A DNA stretch of 64,000 nt from Haliotis asinina (GCF_037392515.1 NC_090288.1:17268969-17332968), one strand, 5' to 3'; positions 21,779-35,302 are shown, counted from the first letter of the stretch. A program made the numbers and translations. Notes: generated from the letters alone by a model not told the origin.

Positions 21779-21805
21779 TTCATAACATACAGACAACATA
21801 ACATG

Positions 21806-21975
21806 GGGTGGTGGGGGTAACCCAATGGATAAAGCGGGAAACCTTCAAGCTGAAGACCCGGGTTCGATTCCCCATATGCATGGCTACAATGTGTGAAGTC
21901 CATATCCCGTGTCCTCAGTTGTCATTTTGTTGGAGCATTGCTAAGAGTGGAGTAAATATATACTCACTCATAAGA
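21806..21975 (+). mobile_element. tRNA-derived SINE, near full length
   Basis: In order: A-box region 'gggggtaacccaatggataa', B box ggttcgattcc (near 21861), body 'acaatgtgtgaagtccat', 3' part 'gttggagcattgctaagagt' and tail 'actcactcat'. About 165 bp. This is the best template in the window for the family. Confidence 0.88.
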
Positions 21976-24900
21976 ATTTCTAAACATTTACTCTATTCTT
22001 AAATTATGTAAGTTTCGGGGTCAATATTGATCCGTATCTTTCTGGTCTTTCTAGCTTTAATGTGCCCGTTATATATTGTTAGTGTTGTGACGTATATTGA
22101 ACATCGTTATCTCGGTCGGTAGGAAAACCTGAACTCCTTCTGACCATGTCGCGATAGATAACGGGCAGGACACCGTGTTGTGTCGCCTTAATCGTTCATA
22201 TTATGGGACCTCAACATCCGCATTATTCACTCACTGTCGAAGTCAAAACTGACGGACGCGTAATACGAACACAGTAACTGTCACCAGGGACCGTCGATAT
22301 CAAGAATAACTACATCAGTAAAGCAGATATGTTTTATACATACCCCAATGAATAAAATGTCCTCGTCATCTGCCGCAAGAGATTTCATCGGGGTTTAAAG
22401 CCAAAACACTGATGAATACCAGTTGCTGGACGTATAAGTTGCTTCCTTGAATGGGTTTGCGGAGCAGATCTAGAATATGCCGGAAGTAGTCCGTAATAGA
22501 CTAACAACATGTCAAAACATTGATTACCATACCGAAACATAAGTCTCATTAACCTATTCAGACAATGACCTACTTTTCAGATGATCCGAATTTTCTCGTG
22601 TGAAAGTGTAAATTGACACCACAAACAACTCTGGTTAAACTGAATTCAATTTCCTTGTTTCATAAGAAAAGGGTATTTACAAATGAATTTCAATTTTAAA
22701 CTTTTATTGCACCGTCATTCTCTACTTAATGTCGAGGTTGAGGCAACATACCTTAACTATGGAATCACAGATTGCCCCTGTCCGATGTGGTCGTAAAACG
22801 ATTTACAGTGCATCTGGCTCACTGGTTAAACCTGTTATGTGTTGTTTTGCGCTTATTGAGCGTAGTTCTGTAACGAACAATGAGGTTGATATAATATCAG
22901 TTCCGTCAGAGACCGCTAAACGTTTCTAGCGGCAGAGCCTCGTTTTGATATTTCCACGATTTCCAGGTTTCTGTTTATCAGAGCTCGCAATACGACATAG
23001 CACGCCGTACGACGTATTTACTAGGATTAGAAGGAGCTTAGTATTGCAATATACAACTGCGTAGACTTATCAAATCACACTGATTAATACTTATGCATCC
23101 AGTTAAATGACATAGTCTAAAAATACTGGACTGGTTATCGCTTTAAGTAGCGCAATAGGACAGAACCAAGTAAACAGGAAACGAGACTGTTCCGGTAGTC
23201 TCTGAAATGCACATATTTTACAGAAAAAAGGTTCATAACAGAAAAAAATAGAAAATAATGAAAAGGACATCTGAGACTTTCTCTTGAAACTGTGGAAATC
23301 TAGACTTGCTTCATAATGTAGATGTGCATGGTGTTTCTTGGATGTGTTTGTTTCTGGGTCTGTATGATGACAGACTATATGCCGTAACTGTCGTACGAGT
23401 CGCCTAAATACATGTGACTGTAATATCAGTCACTAACGACACAATGAATGGCGGAATAACTTGTCATAGAAAGATATAACTAACAGTTGTCTATGACGTT
23501 GCTCAGTTTACAGTGGAAGTTACAGATGTCGGAAACATGCCAGACCGTACATGTGATGAATCTGGGTATTACACTATACAGGTACGGTATGTTACATCAG
23601 TTGAACGACATAGATTTATCATGTAACTGAAGCAATCAACATATAGGCTCATGACATAAAGACATGTATGTCACACCAGCAAGTATGTAAAGTTAGATAA
23701 CCTAAGTAGAACCTTTTCCGCAGGTGCACTTTAAAGATTGACATGAGTGAAATTACCCCAGAGGTATAAACAAATGACACAGAATAGTTTTTGTTAGCGT
23801 TATCAAAGTTTCAATTATTCTGCAAAACGTAGTTTAGTTATGTTTAAATAATCAAAAGAACCTTCCTAGCAAATGAAAATACCAAAAAGACGTTAATTTG
23901 TTTCACACAGCGATCGAAGACATTGATCACGACTCAAGATATATACGTTAGATGGCAACAATGAACTATATACTATATTTTCGGTGCATTAATTTATCAA
24001 GGGGGAAATGGTAATGTGAAAATGCAAATTTGTATTCATCACACGTTTTTTTAAAAAATTATTTTCTGAGCAATCAATTTGTTCCAATTAACTGACATGC
24101 GGCTTATATCACCCATTTCATAGAACACTCCCGATGAATCCTTTATAAGTCTGAAAGACAAACCACTAAAATATGGGAAGGTAGTCTTGGCTGTGGATAG
24201 ATGCTCGGGAGCATTCAGTGGTCAGTATGGACGAATGCACATTGAAGCGTCATTAATAATAGCATTTATCAACTGATGTGGAAATGTTCAAGAGAATAGT
24301 AAGCGATTACCTAATGTCCCGGCAAAAACAATATATAGGCGAAAGTGTGAAGTGCAGCGTTTGAAGTGCAGGATACAACTTAACTGCTCTAACCCTCTCG
24401 GTGGCTCAGTCCAGTGAGCGTATAGAGACGCCTTGTCTCTTATTGAACCGTACATCAAATTATTTAAAGGGCTTCAGAGTTCTTCCGTATTAGACCCCAG
24501 CGTTTAAACCATTTTAGCGATTTTGTTGTAGTGTTATGGTGTGTGTTTAGTGAATGGACATCAACACACGAACACAAGCTTCATTTACTTGATATATTAT
24601 CGCTTAGCAAATGTTTGACTCGTGCATGTTCGTAAACTTTTTGACTGTTGAAACAACCTGTGTTCGATGTATTTCACGGAGATATACACCACCTAATTGT
24701 CCATAGGGGTAGTACTGCCATCACTACCTCCCCCAAAATGGATGTCAAATATGAGATCAAGGAAAGAATGTCCACAACCATGACCTCAATTTTCACGTCT
24801 CTGGTGATGTGGAGATTTTACATATTTGGTCAGATGTCAACGTATAAACGTTAATCATTACAAAGATACGGCATTAAAAGTAAGTATAGAATCATTTCCC

Positions 24901-25199
24901 TGGGTCCAAGCTGTAGCTTGCGTGGCTTGACGCGTGGTCAATTGATGATAACGGGTTAATGAATGCGTGTATTGCGAAGCAAAATTCAGTCGGCTCCATA
25001 TTTCACACAATAATAGTTTCTTTGTGAAACGTGTTAAAGATAAGGGAACGTTCGTGTCTTGTTAGATGGCACCGTCACCAAAGTTAGGTTGACAAGAGCG
25101 TTAAGCAACCTGTGGTTTCAAGATGGCAAGACATGGCAGATAGATAACACGAATACGTCATATACATAACCGGGGAAAACTATTTCCATAATCTTTGGG

Positions 25200-25245
25200 A
25201 CTGTCTGCTCAAAGCAGAGTCGAACTCAGGATCCCCACTGTATTG
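25200..25245 (-). mobile_element. B-box SINE fragment
   Basis: The reverse strand reads 'gatcctgagttcgactctgc', with a B-box-like gttcgactc. No 3' body follows. Weak. Confidence 0.3.
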
Positions 25246-26671
25246 TGAACATATGCTTATGAATAACTACCAAAAGGCGATATTACCAGGTGGTGGCAAC
25301 ATGAAGGCACCAACTTGCAGCTGTAGATAATTCGATAGGAGCAGGTGGGAATAAATCTTTCAGAAATGCGTTATGATGTACACCCGATCTACACAGGGAG
25401 ACAAACACGGGGCCGTCTTCATACCAGTACGAAACCACTTGAAAATGTCACTGGCTCCGTTTCCGGAACAGAGCTCTACAATATCCCAGATATCTTCTTG
25501 AAACTGGTTGTTTTTATGTAACATATAAATATATAGTGGTGCCATTTGTTATTTATAGTTTCATGGCTGATGCTTCCCATTTCTGCAAAACTGGCTGGCA
25601 TTCACGACTCTCCTGTATCGTATGCATGAGGCGTTAACGCCAGTGATGCCGCACAAGGAGTTTGTGCTGCCATTTGTATCATACGTTTTTATTACAAAGT
25701 CATGTTCTTTTCAGTCACAAACGGCGCGAATATTTTTTCACATCTAACCGTTTTAACCATGTCCTGACAAGAGGTAAAACATGAAAGTGTAACCTCAGAC
25801 ACATTTATCTCTTCCCATTCCAAGATGAGAGTTCATTTAACAAAACCTCGCAAGCGTTACCACGTAACGAGCAGGTCTCGACTTGTTCCGCTCCTACTTT
25901 AAGCAAAACAACATTTGTAGAGTGGAGGGCTAATGTATCAACGTGAAGGCCAACTGCATCTGACAGATGCTTAATCTCACTTAAAGGATTTATCCTACGA
26001 AAGATATACGTCAGATCACGTGGTGCACACCAAGTTCTCTTTACATGAAAGCCGCCTGGTTCCCTGGGTCTGTTGCGTCTGCGCTAACTCTAACATGACA
26101 TGAAAGAATCATGTACATTTCATGGGATTGTTTGCTTTTCGCGTATGCCATGCGTGGTGTTCGGTCGAGCTTGACGACAGAAACCTCGTACAATACATTC
26201 ACTGAATGTAATAGTAATTTACTATCACGAAGTTTACGGATTAACTTCAAATGTAATACAATTCGCTGACGAAATTTGGGTTTAAATCTCTACTTTTTCG
26301 GTGTATTGATTTTATATGTACCATTTAAAGGTTATATCAAACATTTCTGTCAGCTGAGATAAGTATTTTATCTGTGTTGAGTGTGGGAACATATGTATGT
26401 CCAAAAAGTGTACGATCAATCGGCACCGAATTAATTTATAGCAAACACACACGAGTCTGTGTCTTGGATACTTTTTGTGGATATATGGAAATTGCCATTA
26501 AGTCTGCAGAATGCACAACAGTAGGCATCGAAATCAATAAGATCAGTATGTATCAGACAGATCGGTGATTATGCGGGTTACAATCGGTCTTCACCAACCA
26601 ATTGTTTGTCCTAAGAGTCGACTAACGGAATCGGATGGTCCGACTTACAGACTTGGTTGATACATGTCACG

Positions 26672-26860
26672 GTATCCCAGTGGCGCAGATCGATGCACAT
26701 GGCGTTGCTCACTAGATTATCTGGTGCAGACTCCATTATTTACTGTCATATAAATGGAATATTACTGGTTGCGGCGATAAACAATACCATAATACATTTC
26801 ACCACAGTTCTTGGGGTAAAATTGAGATTTGAATCCCGACATCATTCAACCAGCTGGTTC
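26672..26860 (+). mobile_element. Dispersed abalone-type repeat, plus-strand copy
   Basis: Reads 'tatcccagtggcgcagatcg', 'ttgctcactagattatctgg', 'cagactccattatttactgt' and 'catataaatggaatattact' then 'ggttgcggcgataaacaa'. The latter half is the reverse complement of the cores at 4808, 17890 and 42815, so it gives the element's forward orientation and shows that it shares a 3' end type with the SINE. Confidence 0.65.
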
Positions 26861-28128
26861 TAAGGAATCATTTCTGTGAAGAATACTTATGTCGGAACCA
26901 AGTAATTCAGATGAAACGAAGCCTTTTCCACTGGTTCTACCTTTAGAAATACTGAGCTTGTGTCATTTTACTTTCGCATCAATGTCATTAACTGAAGAGA
27001 TCCAAGATTGTCGACAGTTACATGATCCCATTGTCCACCTAAACAGTAGTGCTGCTATAAAATATCCGTTTTTTACATGGTAGGTGTGAACCGCTTATTA
27101 AAATGTCGTGCAAAACCAACGTTTTCTCCTGAACTAATTAAACGACGGAGAAAAAGCTTTAACCTTAAATGTTACTGTTGTGTTCATCGATCGATTTACA
27201 AGATTTCGAGTTGCCTCACATCAGAACCAAGGTTCCTCACACGTGAAAATATGTGGGTTCAAGGCAGATAATTTTAATATGTAAGAATTAAAATGACCAA
27301 CTCTAAATTTATACATGTTGACCTGTCAGCCTTGGACTGTGGTCTGTTTCTTGGTTGGAACTGGCTGGGACAGTTGATCCTCAGGAGGGGGCCCCTGAAT
27401 CTAGATGACTGCATGGACTAGTTTGTCTCCCCATTGATTATTTTCTACAACCTGGGAATTTAATAGGTTTAATTCTAATGACAGCCCATACCTGACTCAC
27501 TTTCTTATTTATTCACTCAGAAAAGAGTATTGTCATTGTATAAATTAATGCTTCCATCATCGAAAAAAAATCACATGAGCTGACAACAGTGTCATGAACA
27601 GGTATATACCAACTTTGTAACAAGAGGATTCCCAAGCCCTGTGCAGTTGTTGGGTAAACAGCAGCTGTGACCCAGCCTGCGTGGTCAACTGCAACATCAA
27701 CTACAACAGCTGAATAGGAATAGTTGAAGATGTCATTTCTACTCACACCACACCACAAGAGTCAAGTCAAGATGCCCTCTGAAGACAAAGTAGGGAAAAC
27801 AAGAAATTGAAGAAAGTGTGAGGTTTCAAAAATCCTTTATTTTCATAATTTCACTATAGGACAAAATGTACAGATCAACTGAAATCACAAAGGCACACCC
27901 TCAGTTTACATCGCCCTAGTCCTGGAAAAAACACAGCATTGCATATCATTATGGAAGAATAGAGGCAATGTTCACCTACACTTCATCCAACTTGTTTTAG
28001 ACTTTCTCAATAATGATCACTTTGTTTTAGCAATAAGATTAATTTTTTCATATTTCTTTTGTTCTGTCTCAAATTCAGCCTAATACATATACTCCATGTT
28101 AGTACCTTGATATGTGCAATAAAACATT

Positions 28129-28212
28129 CATTCTCTTCCCACAGAGGTTACTTGTCATATCTTCCTACGAACATAGGAAGATATGACAAGTAAGCCCTGT
28201 GGGAAGAGAATG
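28129..28212. repeat. Near-perfect 38-bp inverted repeat, 8-bp loop
   Basis: Left arm 28129-28166, loop acgaacat (28167-28174), right arm 28175-28212. Thirty-six of 38 pairs match; the two mismatches lie in the middle of the arms (agaggt against agccct). A transcript from either strand would form one long stem. It may be a tiny fold-back transposon or a hairpin RNA source. It lies 3.5 kb past the proposed prickle polyadenylation site. Confidence 0.9.
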
Positions 28213-29024
28213 TAAAACATTATGATGTCTATCAGTTCATTTAATATTGGTCTTTAAGCATCAGGGTGGTCCACACTCAACCTTGCACCATATTGCCAAT
28301 TAGATAGGAATTGAAATAAGTTAAAACTTTCTAGAAATGTTTGGTTGAAAAATATGTAATTCTATTTCAAAATATGAGGATATGGTGGAACAGAATTATG
28401 CTCACAGCGGGAGCTCCACTGGTTACGACAAAAGAACCATAATCAGTTGTGTAAATGACAACAGAAATGAAACACAGGTGGGGCCCTGTTTCTGGGAATT
28501 CATGTAGTATTAACAGTAGACATACCATAATGATAATACTGTCACATATCTCGTACATACTCTCACCTTCAACACTGTGACTGGTTCTCAATTAAAAACA
28601 TATTAACTTAAGTCTTAACGAAGGAACAAATAACTCACAACCAGGCTATGGTTTTCAAAGGGTTGCTACTCCTTGTCAAGTTTCTGGTTTAAAAACAACA
28701 ATGTACAAATTGGAATTCACAAATTGAATTCATTAACAGATTCTGGTATTATATATATTGTGTCTGATTCGTCCATAATTTGGTTCCAATAAGTTAAACG
28801 TTATTGGACATACATAAAAAGTGCTCAAATATTAACTCTACTTCTGAGCTACAGAAAATTGCCTTACAAGAAGGATTTACAGTTTAATAACTGTTCCAAG
28901 TTTCATAAACCTGCACTGTGTATTTCATTCACTGCCTGTTTTGTGGTGATCTATAATGTTATCTTAAGACCCATATGTTATTTTTGGGGGATCACACTTT
29001 CTCAGTTAAGTACAGATTCTAGTA

Positions 29025-29115
29025 CCTGTTTAGTCTCATCTGGCATTCGAACCCATACTCTCAACGTCAGGCAGCTGATCGCCACCACACAAAGTCAGCC
29101 ATCTAACCCACTCAG
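29025..29115 (-). mobile_element. tRNA-derived SINE head
   Basis: The reverse strand has the A-box-like 'gtgggttagatggctgactt' and B box 'atgggttcgaatgccag'. No 3' body was recognised. It differs from the 21806 family in its head and may be another SINE or a tRNA pseudogene. Confidence 0.5.
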
Positions 29116-30129
29116 ATGCTGGAGCTTCTAAAATGGAACTTTGATAACTGGTTGTACTTTGTATACCCCTCGGACGCAACTTGGCACAACTAATTTGGCA
29201 CAACTCCCATGTCTCCAAACTATGAATACACAATGCAATTTAGAGAGTGGTAGACTGTAGCAAGTAAAATCTGGGATAACACTTTCTCTGTTGAATGCCG
29301 GATGGAACTCAACCTACCAAAAGTACTGAAAAAAGGTAATCCTATTTATAACTTATATTACATTAAACCATTTTCTAAATGGGATTGTGTATTCATCTTA
29401 AGCCATCAATAGAAGACATACCTCAGATGAAAGTGTAAATGTTTAGTCATGTTTCCTTCTAGACACTATGTCACCCGGGTGTATCTAAGTGCAATACTTA
29501 CAACAAACGATTTATCTGAGAATGATATACTACACAGGTACTATACACCACACAACATATTGCATATTTAAAACCATACCAAGACTGGATCTGGCTAATA
29601 CTGAAAATGTTCATATAGTATTACACTATCAATATTTACTACTCCAACAAAACTTACAAGATATATTGTGTGCTATATTAGAATGATAAAGCAACATCTA
29701 CATTGACCTGTGCATCAAGAGAAACACTCTAAAGGTAACATTTGCATCATAATTCTTCTATCCTTTATCAAGTTCTATAGCATTAAGATAAGGAAAAAAG
29801 TGTCATAAAATATACTTTTGCTGAGTTCCATCACATCATATAATATGAAGCACCTTTAATAATTGAAAATACTGGTATAGTTAATACTAATTATGGTCCG
29901 TGGTTTAGATCTTAGATCCAGGTAATGTTTTCTGAAGGATAACTTTGACTTATTTTACCATGCACTTATACTAAAAGATCTATTGAGATGACTGCCCCCA
30001 CAAATAATACACACAGCCAGCAGATACAATTTGAATATCTTGGCAATAGTATATTTGGATATTGATTGACAAAAGCATTCATGTCATGACTGGTTTGTTT
30101 AGTGGGAAATATACTATCACTGTCAGGCT

Positions 30130-30715
30130 GACCTGTAAAGTATAAATAAATATTGCAGGCCTGCCAGGACAGCCTGTAAAGTACCAGACATACCATCAGT
30201 AGCACAGGCCTGCCATGACAACCTGTCAAATACCAGATATGTCATCAATATGACAGGTCTGCCATGACAGCCTGTAAAGTACCAGACATACCATCCACAG
30301 CACAGGCCTGCCATGACAACCTGTCATGTACCAGACATGTCATCAATATGACAGGCCTGCCATGACAGCCTGTAAAGTACCAGACATACCATCAGTAGCA
30401 CAGGCCTGCAATGACAACCTGTAAAGTACCACACATGCCATCAATATGACAGGCCTGCCATGACAGCCTGTCAAGTACCAGACATGCCATCAATATGACA
30501 GGCCTGCCATGACAACCTGTAACGTACCAGACATACCACCAATATGACAGGCCTGCCATGACAGCCTATCAAGTACCAGACATACCATCAGTAGCACAGG
30601 CCTGCCATGACAGCCTGTCAAGTACCCAACATATCATCAATATCGCAGGCCTGCCATGATGTTACCACATATACCAGCAATGTCGCAGCCATGCCATGAC
30701 ATTCAGTAAAGTACA
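30130..30715. repeat. 49-bp minisatellite, about 12 copies
   Basis: The anchor 'caggcctgccatgaca' starts at 30156, 30205, 30254, 30303, 30352, 30401, 30450, 30499, 30548, 30597 and 30646, exactly 49 bases apart, then at 30686 after a 9-base loss. In the first half two variants alternate (agcctgtaaagt and aacctgtcaa forms; cagtagca and aatatga joins), giving a 98-base higher-order unit. The ends are worn. Confidence 0.96.
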
Positions 30716-30851
30716 AATAATTTGATCAGCATTTTAGGAGTTTGTGAGTCAGTAATGAAGAATATGACTTTATGGATAACAGCTTTATGTTCAAGCAGTA
30801 AACAAGTAGTTGTTATCAAAAAACTTGTATGCTCTGTTTTGTAAAGTAGCA

Positions 30852-30950
30852 AACAGGGGTTTGTTTCACAAAGAAACCTTTCCTGAACACTGCATTAAGG
30901 CTACCTCAGTGACTTGCGATCACCTTAGTGTTTGTGAAAGGAGCTGAGGC
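30852..30950. mobile_element. Molluscan-type MITE fragment
   Basis: The left end has 'ggtttgtttcacaaag' and the right end 'agtgtttgtgaaagg', an imperfect inverted pair, around 'ttgcgatcaccttag'. This resembles short fold-back elements common in mollusc genomes. Assigned by memory of that pattern only. Confidence 0.35.
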
Positions 30951-31671
30951 AATAGGTATCCATAAGCTTAGTGCCCCTTGATAAAACCTCTCATATTTTC
31001 CCCTGGATTTTGACATCTGGATCATATAACATTAGAGCAGATCAACTTAGGCTATCTGAGCTTATTTTACCTCACATCTCTGTCTCCCATGCAGGTGTGT
31101 TCAGTGCTAATGTACTACTAAATATACAAGTAATCATAAATAGGCAAAAATAACTCACTTCACAACCACATTGAAGATAAGGGTTTCCTAAAAATTCTGG
31201 TCAAAATCTCGTGATCAATTATGAAAATACATTGAAGAATAGATGTAATTCTCTTCTGAAGCAGGATCATTTTCCATACTCGTATACAGTTGGAGGACGT
31301 CTGGCACCTTCATCCACCAACACAACACACAGGACCTCCATTCTTTGAAATGCATTACCACGTCGCCTGCTAAATCCAAAATAAATGGATGTACTCTCTT
31401 CATAATCACATTGTATAAACTCTGCAGTCAAGAATATTTTCAAAGTCAGTTTGAGTGAATAGTCACAAAGTCCCATAAAAATACTGGACATTAAAGAGAG
31501 AAAGTGATAAAATGTGTATTCAGATCAAATGTGAAATGTGAACTGAACAGTATCATAAAAAATGATCAGTTTACCTAATCAATAAAAAAAACAGAACTTA
31601 TTGGAAAGATAATTAATGGAAAACCCAAAATAAAACTCAACAAAAACAAAATAATGTGAAAATCAGGTAAC

Positions 31672-31677
31672 TTTATT
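31672..31677 (-). terminator. Candidate prickle polyadenylation signal
   Basis: AATAAA on the minus strand, followed about 30 bases on by a T/G-rich stretch (attttgtttttg). It would give prickle a 3' UTR of about 2.2 kb. A second AATAAA at 27836-27841 is an alternative distal end. Confidence 0.3.
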
Positions 31678-33832
31678 TCATAATAATTCATGTTGATAAC
31701 ATCAACTACAACATGTGGGTATCATTGAACATGCAAGATACTTTGGTGGTCTCTTACATTTCATCTACAAACAAGGTCTGGAAGAACTGTCAGGTAAAAC
31801 TGAATTCTTTAAGGATACACACAAAAATCTCTTGATTCTCATTTCAGTGAACAATCGCAACCCTTAGCAGATTTTCCAAAACAAGAGCATGTAACTCTAA
31901 ATACAGCTGTAGTTTGATGAAAGCCTTTAGTCCTTGGATTTGCTGCATGAGGTATGTGTGTGTAATCCGAACCCATGCTGGTATAACCATAATGTTTCGT
32001 ATCAATAACATTCTTGAACCCCAAAATGAGAACCTCAAAAGATTTTTATGTACGCCTAACATAATGCAAGCAGTTGGATAGTGATATTGTATTACATCAG
32101 TATTCAATATGCAGGACATATGACATTGCAATTTGGAAGAACTTCCATGACAAAAATTGCACATTATCATTTCTTACTGTTATATCAAAACATGCACCAT
32201 GTCAAACATGCATTATCAAACATTTCTATATTGGATTGTGAAATGCAACAATTAACAAAAATAATTCAAGCATATTTTACAAACCGCTTGATTTAAACTA
32301 AATGCTAAACAGTTTGAAACAAATGAAACAATATCCATTTTAGTTCTGTTGCTTCATAATCCTGGCTAAAAAAATCTTCTCTTTCACATTCTGATTACTT
32401 AAAATTCTTTCGTAATGACAGGAATTCCTACTGTTAACAAGGCGGAATTTTACTTGAGTTATGAAACATTTGGTAACTGACACAAACAAAACCCAGTAGG
32501 CTAAAAATAGATTATTCATTAAGGCAACTATCACAGTCAAAAATATTTGTCTGTTGTAAGAATTCATGTATTTTAAAAACTGAATCCCTTCGAAATGATA
32601 CTTTCAACAAATAACACTTCCCACAAACAATGTTTACAATAGTCCCTGGCAAGGACTAAAGAGACATCTGACACTTTAGAAAATTTCTGATTCTCATATC
32701 ATAATATAATATAACAATATCTGCATCTAATATGGTTTACCAAAACGAAAAAAATCAAATATTGTTTGAAGGTGAAACAGTCATATGTATATTATCAACC
32801 ATTATGTCATACTTCTCTGTGAAGTAAGGGCTTCTTAAAAAGGGTTTTCTAATACAAAATTGCTTCTCAATAACAAAAAGGTCACATTATGTAATGGCAT
32901 AATAAATGATCTCAATATCAAATGCTGTTTGTGACAAAATATCGTGAAAACCAACACTACTTTACTTATATATACATACATACATGATAGTTGGCATTCA
33001 TAGGCAGCAGAAGACAAAGGGAGATAACCCTGTATTGCACATCAACAAGTGACTTCTTCAGTTAATGGAGATGTAATATGGAAGCTCTTTCACCAAAACA
33101 GGTTTAAAGTATGTATGGGAGACTGAAAACAAGTTCCTCTCATACATTATAAAAATTAACACATTTTCATTTCATAATTTGTACAAGAATCTGAAAAGGA
33201 AGACAAAATCACAGGTAAAACTGGTCTGCAAGGAATTAAAAACATGAAACTTTCAATCTCAAAAACGGTTACTGTAAATGCCACCAGTTCTGACTATATG
33301 TTTTTTTCTTCCCCTTAATTACAACCATTCAATTCCTTGCAGAAATTATTGTGAATACCGTGCAATTATGAAAAACACTGGCATATTTAGATTAAGTATT
33401 TGGATGCACTTTAAAATCACAATTCCAGCACAGTAACGACCGAAGATAATATATTTCCAACATGAGCAAATATATTAATCTTTCAGTAGTTGGATCTCCA
33501 ATAATACAAATATAGGAATTAGCACATGGAATATCGTGAAAACATACGAAGACAAGTTTTGAATTGAGAAGATTTTCATGCAATCACGATTCATCATGCA
33601 GAAATTTATACAGATTTATCACACATATACTCTGTTGCTTTTTTTCCTCTGCCAGATTGAGATTTTAGGTAAATAGTCTGAATCTCCCACCTCTGTTCTC
33701 AACTCTACCCTGCTGTACATGTTCTGAAACAACTCAAAGATGTCACAACACATGAGCCAATATGTCAGCACTAGCATACTGGAAGATAAATAATGCTTAA
33801 GTTTATCAATATACACTTAGCAGTGTTCATGC
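31678..33832 (-). other. Probable prickle 3' UTR
   Basis: AT-rich, repeat-poor sequence directly after the prickle stop codon, with no conserved open frame. The extent is inferred from the next good polyadenylation signal. Confidence 0.35.
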
Positions 33833-35302
33833 CTAGCTTATAACACACTGCTTATTCTTGCTCTTGTGGCGGCCCCTAGTGTTCATAGTCCTTGCACGAC
33901 CTTGGGGTCCAATACCCATGTCATCCACATACGATATACGTGGTCCTGGTCCTTGTCTCCGTGGAGAATCATAATAGTAATAATAATCATCTGAGTCACT
34001 AGAACTGGAGCATGTGCTACATCGATCATCCTCATATGGGAACCTATCAAATCGGTCCAATACTGAACTTTCCATTGAAGGAGGACGGCCATTGAATCCC
34101 CCTGTTGCTCCACGTGGTTCAGAGTAGTAGGAATTTCCAGGTCGTCCCTCAAAGCTACGACTGCGTGGATAGCCCGGGTTGTTTGCGCCACTGCTGTGAG
34201 GGCGTGTTCCTGTGGGTGGGCGGGAGATGGGGTTCATCTTGTGCTCATCCGGGAGAGGTATTGCCGCAGCTCCACGCCGCCCCGTCTGCCGGATATTGGG
34301 GAGTTCAGGGAAGGACCGGTGTGATAACGGTTGTTGTTGGCCATGATGGTGATGGTGGTGGTGGTGATGGTTGTGATGATGGTGTTGCTGGTGACCGTGG
34401 GGTACAGCATAACCATTATCACTCTCTAGACGCTCACAACCAATGGTGGGTGGGGTTTCAGGGGGGCATGGTGGTATCCTCTCTCGCTGAGGATTGATAG
34501 AAGCATAGTGGACACTCACATTCTTCTCTGACCCTGACCGACTCCTACTCCTTGAGCTAAGGTTACTCTTGTCCGATCCAGGGGTGTCCGGTTCTTTAGT
34601 TAAGTCCGGCATTGAAAATTGTGATAGTCTGTTACGTTTCTTTGCCTCCTGGCAAGGAAGACCATCAATGAGGCCGTCAAGGTTCAGATGATACACCGCC
34701 TCTGGGTCAGTGAAGCTGGCATTTTGCTGTGCCGCCTCGTACAGACCTGGTGCATACACCTCGCTATTGCTGCTTGTAGCATAGCCCTGATCCCTGTCTG
34801 ACGATGGGTAGCTGTCATTGATTGTATATTGTTGTCGTAGCACTTCATGAATGTCCTTATTTCCTTCTAGAAGCACATGGCTAACAGGGGAGCCTACTCT
34901 CACTGACTGCAACTCTTGAAGGTAATCTTCAGGTCGTCGTGGAGTCTGAGTCTGCATAGAACCTGCTCGGCTACATGCAGCAGAGCAGTATATAACACCA
35001 TGTTTGGGTAAAAATGGTTGTCCAAGCAAAGACTTTTGACATGTGTGGCATTTGAAGCATTGATCTGTTGCATGCCAGTGTTGACCTTCATGGGTCATTT
35101 GTCCTTGATCAACCCCGATGTGTTCCCCACACGTGTCACAATATTCTGCAAACATCCGCTCAAAGCATCCACAACAATATGGCCGGCCTTCTCGCATAAT
35201 GTAGCGTTGACCACCTAACATGGTATCACACTCAAAACAACAGAAGTGTTTCATGTGCCAGCTTCTTCCTTCAGCCTCTGTACACTCGTCTGCAAAGATG
35301 AT
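33833..35302 (-). CDS. prickle: prickle last exon: LIM2, LIM3, tail and CaaX box
   Basis: 1470 bases including the stop, acceptor gttttcag. It starts [20 protein letters not shown], completing LIM2; LIM3 runs from [20 protein letters not shown] to YCSAACSR. The tail of about 380 residues is Ser/Pro/Arg-rich, with a broken run of about 14 histidines (coded near 34340-34395), a YYYYYD run, and KNKQCVIS at the end. Confidence 0.97.
   Translation of the reverse strand: MIFADECTEAEGRSWHMKHFCCFECDTMLGGQRYIMREGRPYCCGCFERMFAEYCDTCGEHIGVDQGQMTHEGQHWHATDQCFKCHTCQKSLLGQPFLPKHGVIYCSAACSRAGSMQTQTPRRPEDYLQELQSVRVGSPVSHVLLEGNKDIHEVLRQQYTINDSYPSSDRDQGYATSSNSEVYAPGLYEAAQQNASFTDPEAVYHLNLDGLIDGLPCQEAKKRNRLSQFSMPDLTKEPDTPGSDKSNLSSRSRSRSGSEKNVSVHYASINPQRERIPPCPPETPPTIGCERLESDNGYAVPHGHQQHHHHNHHHHHHHHHGQQQPLSHRSFPELPNIRQTGRRGAAAIPLPDEHKMNPISRPPTGTRPHSSGANNPGYPRSRSFEGRPGNSYYSEPRGATGGFNGRPPSMESSVLDRFDRFPYEDDRCSTCSSSSDSDDYYYYYDSPRRQGPGPRISYVDDMGIGPQGRARTMNTRGRHKSKNKQCVIS

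Larger units (their letters stand above)
20534..31671. other. Intergenic region between the two genes
   Basis: About 11 kb without a recognisable gene on either strand; open frames are short and have no family motifs. It contains SINE fragments (20695, 20985, 21735, 21808, 25203, 29025), one abalone-type repeat (26672), an 84-bp hairpin (28129), a 49-bp minisatellite (30130) and a molluscan-type MITE piece near 30852. 21980-25200 and 25240-26670 show nothing identifiable. Confidence 0.5.

Noticed and set aside
27836..27841. AATAAA on the minus strand as the prickle 3' end
   Set aside because: It would need a 6-kb 3' UTR crossing a minisatellite and a hairpin; the signal at 31672 is nearer with a better downstream T/G tract. 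Not excluded as an alternative end.
29966..30314. Minus-strand frames with repeated 'CHGRPV' like segments
   Set aside because: They run through the 49-base minisatellite; the period is not a multiple of three and there is no family match.
34105..34497. Plus-strand frame of 130 residues
   Set aside because: Antisense shadow of the prickle last exon; its Gly/Val-rich part is the reverse of the His tract.
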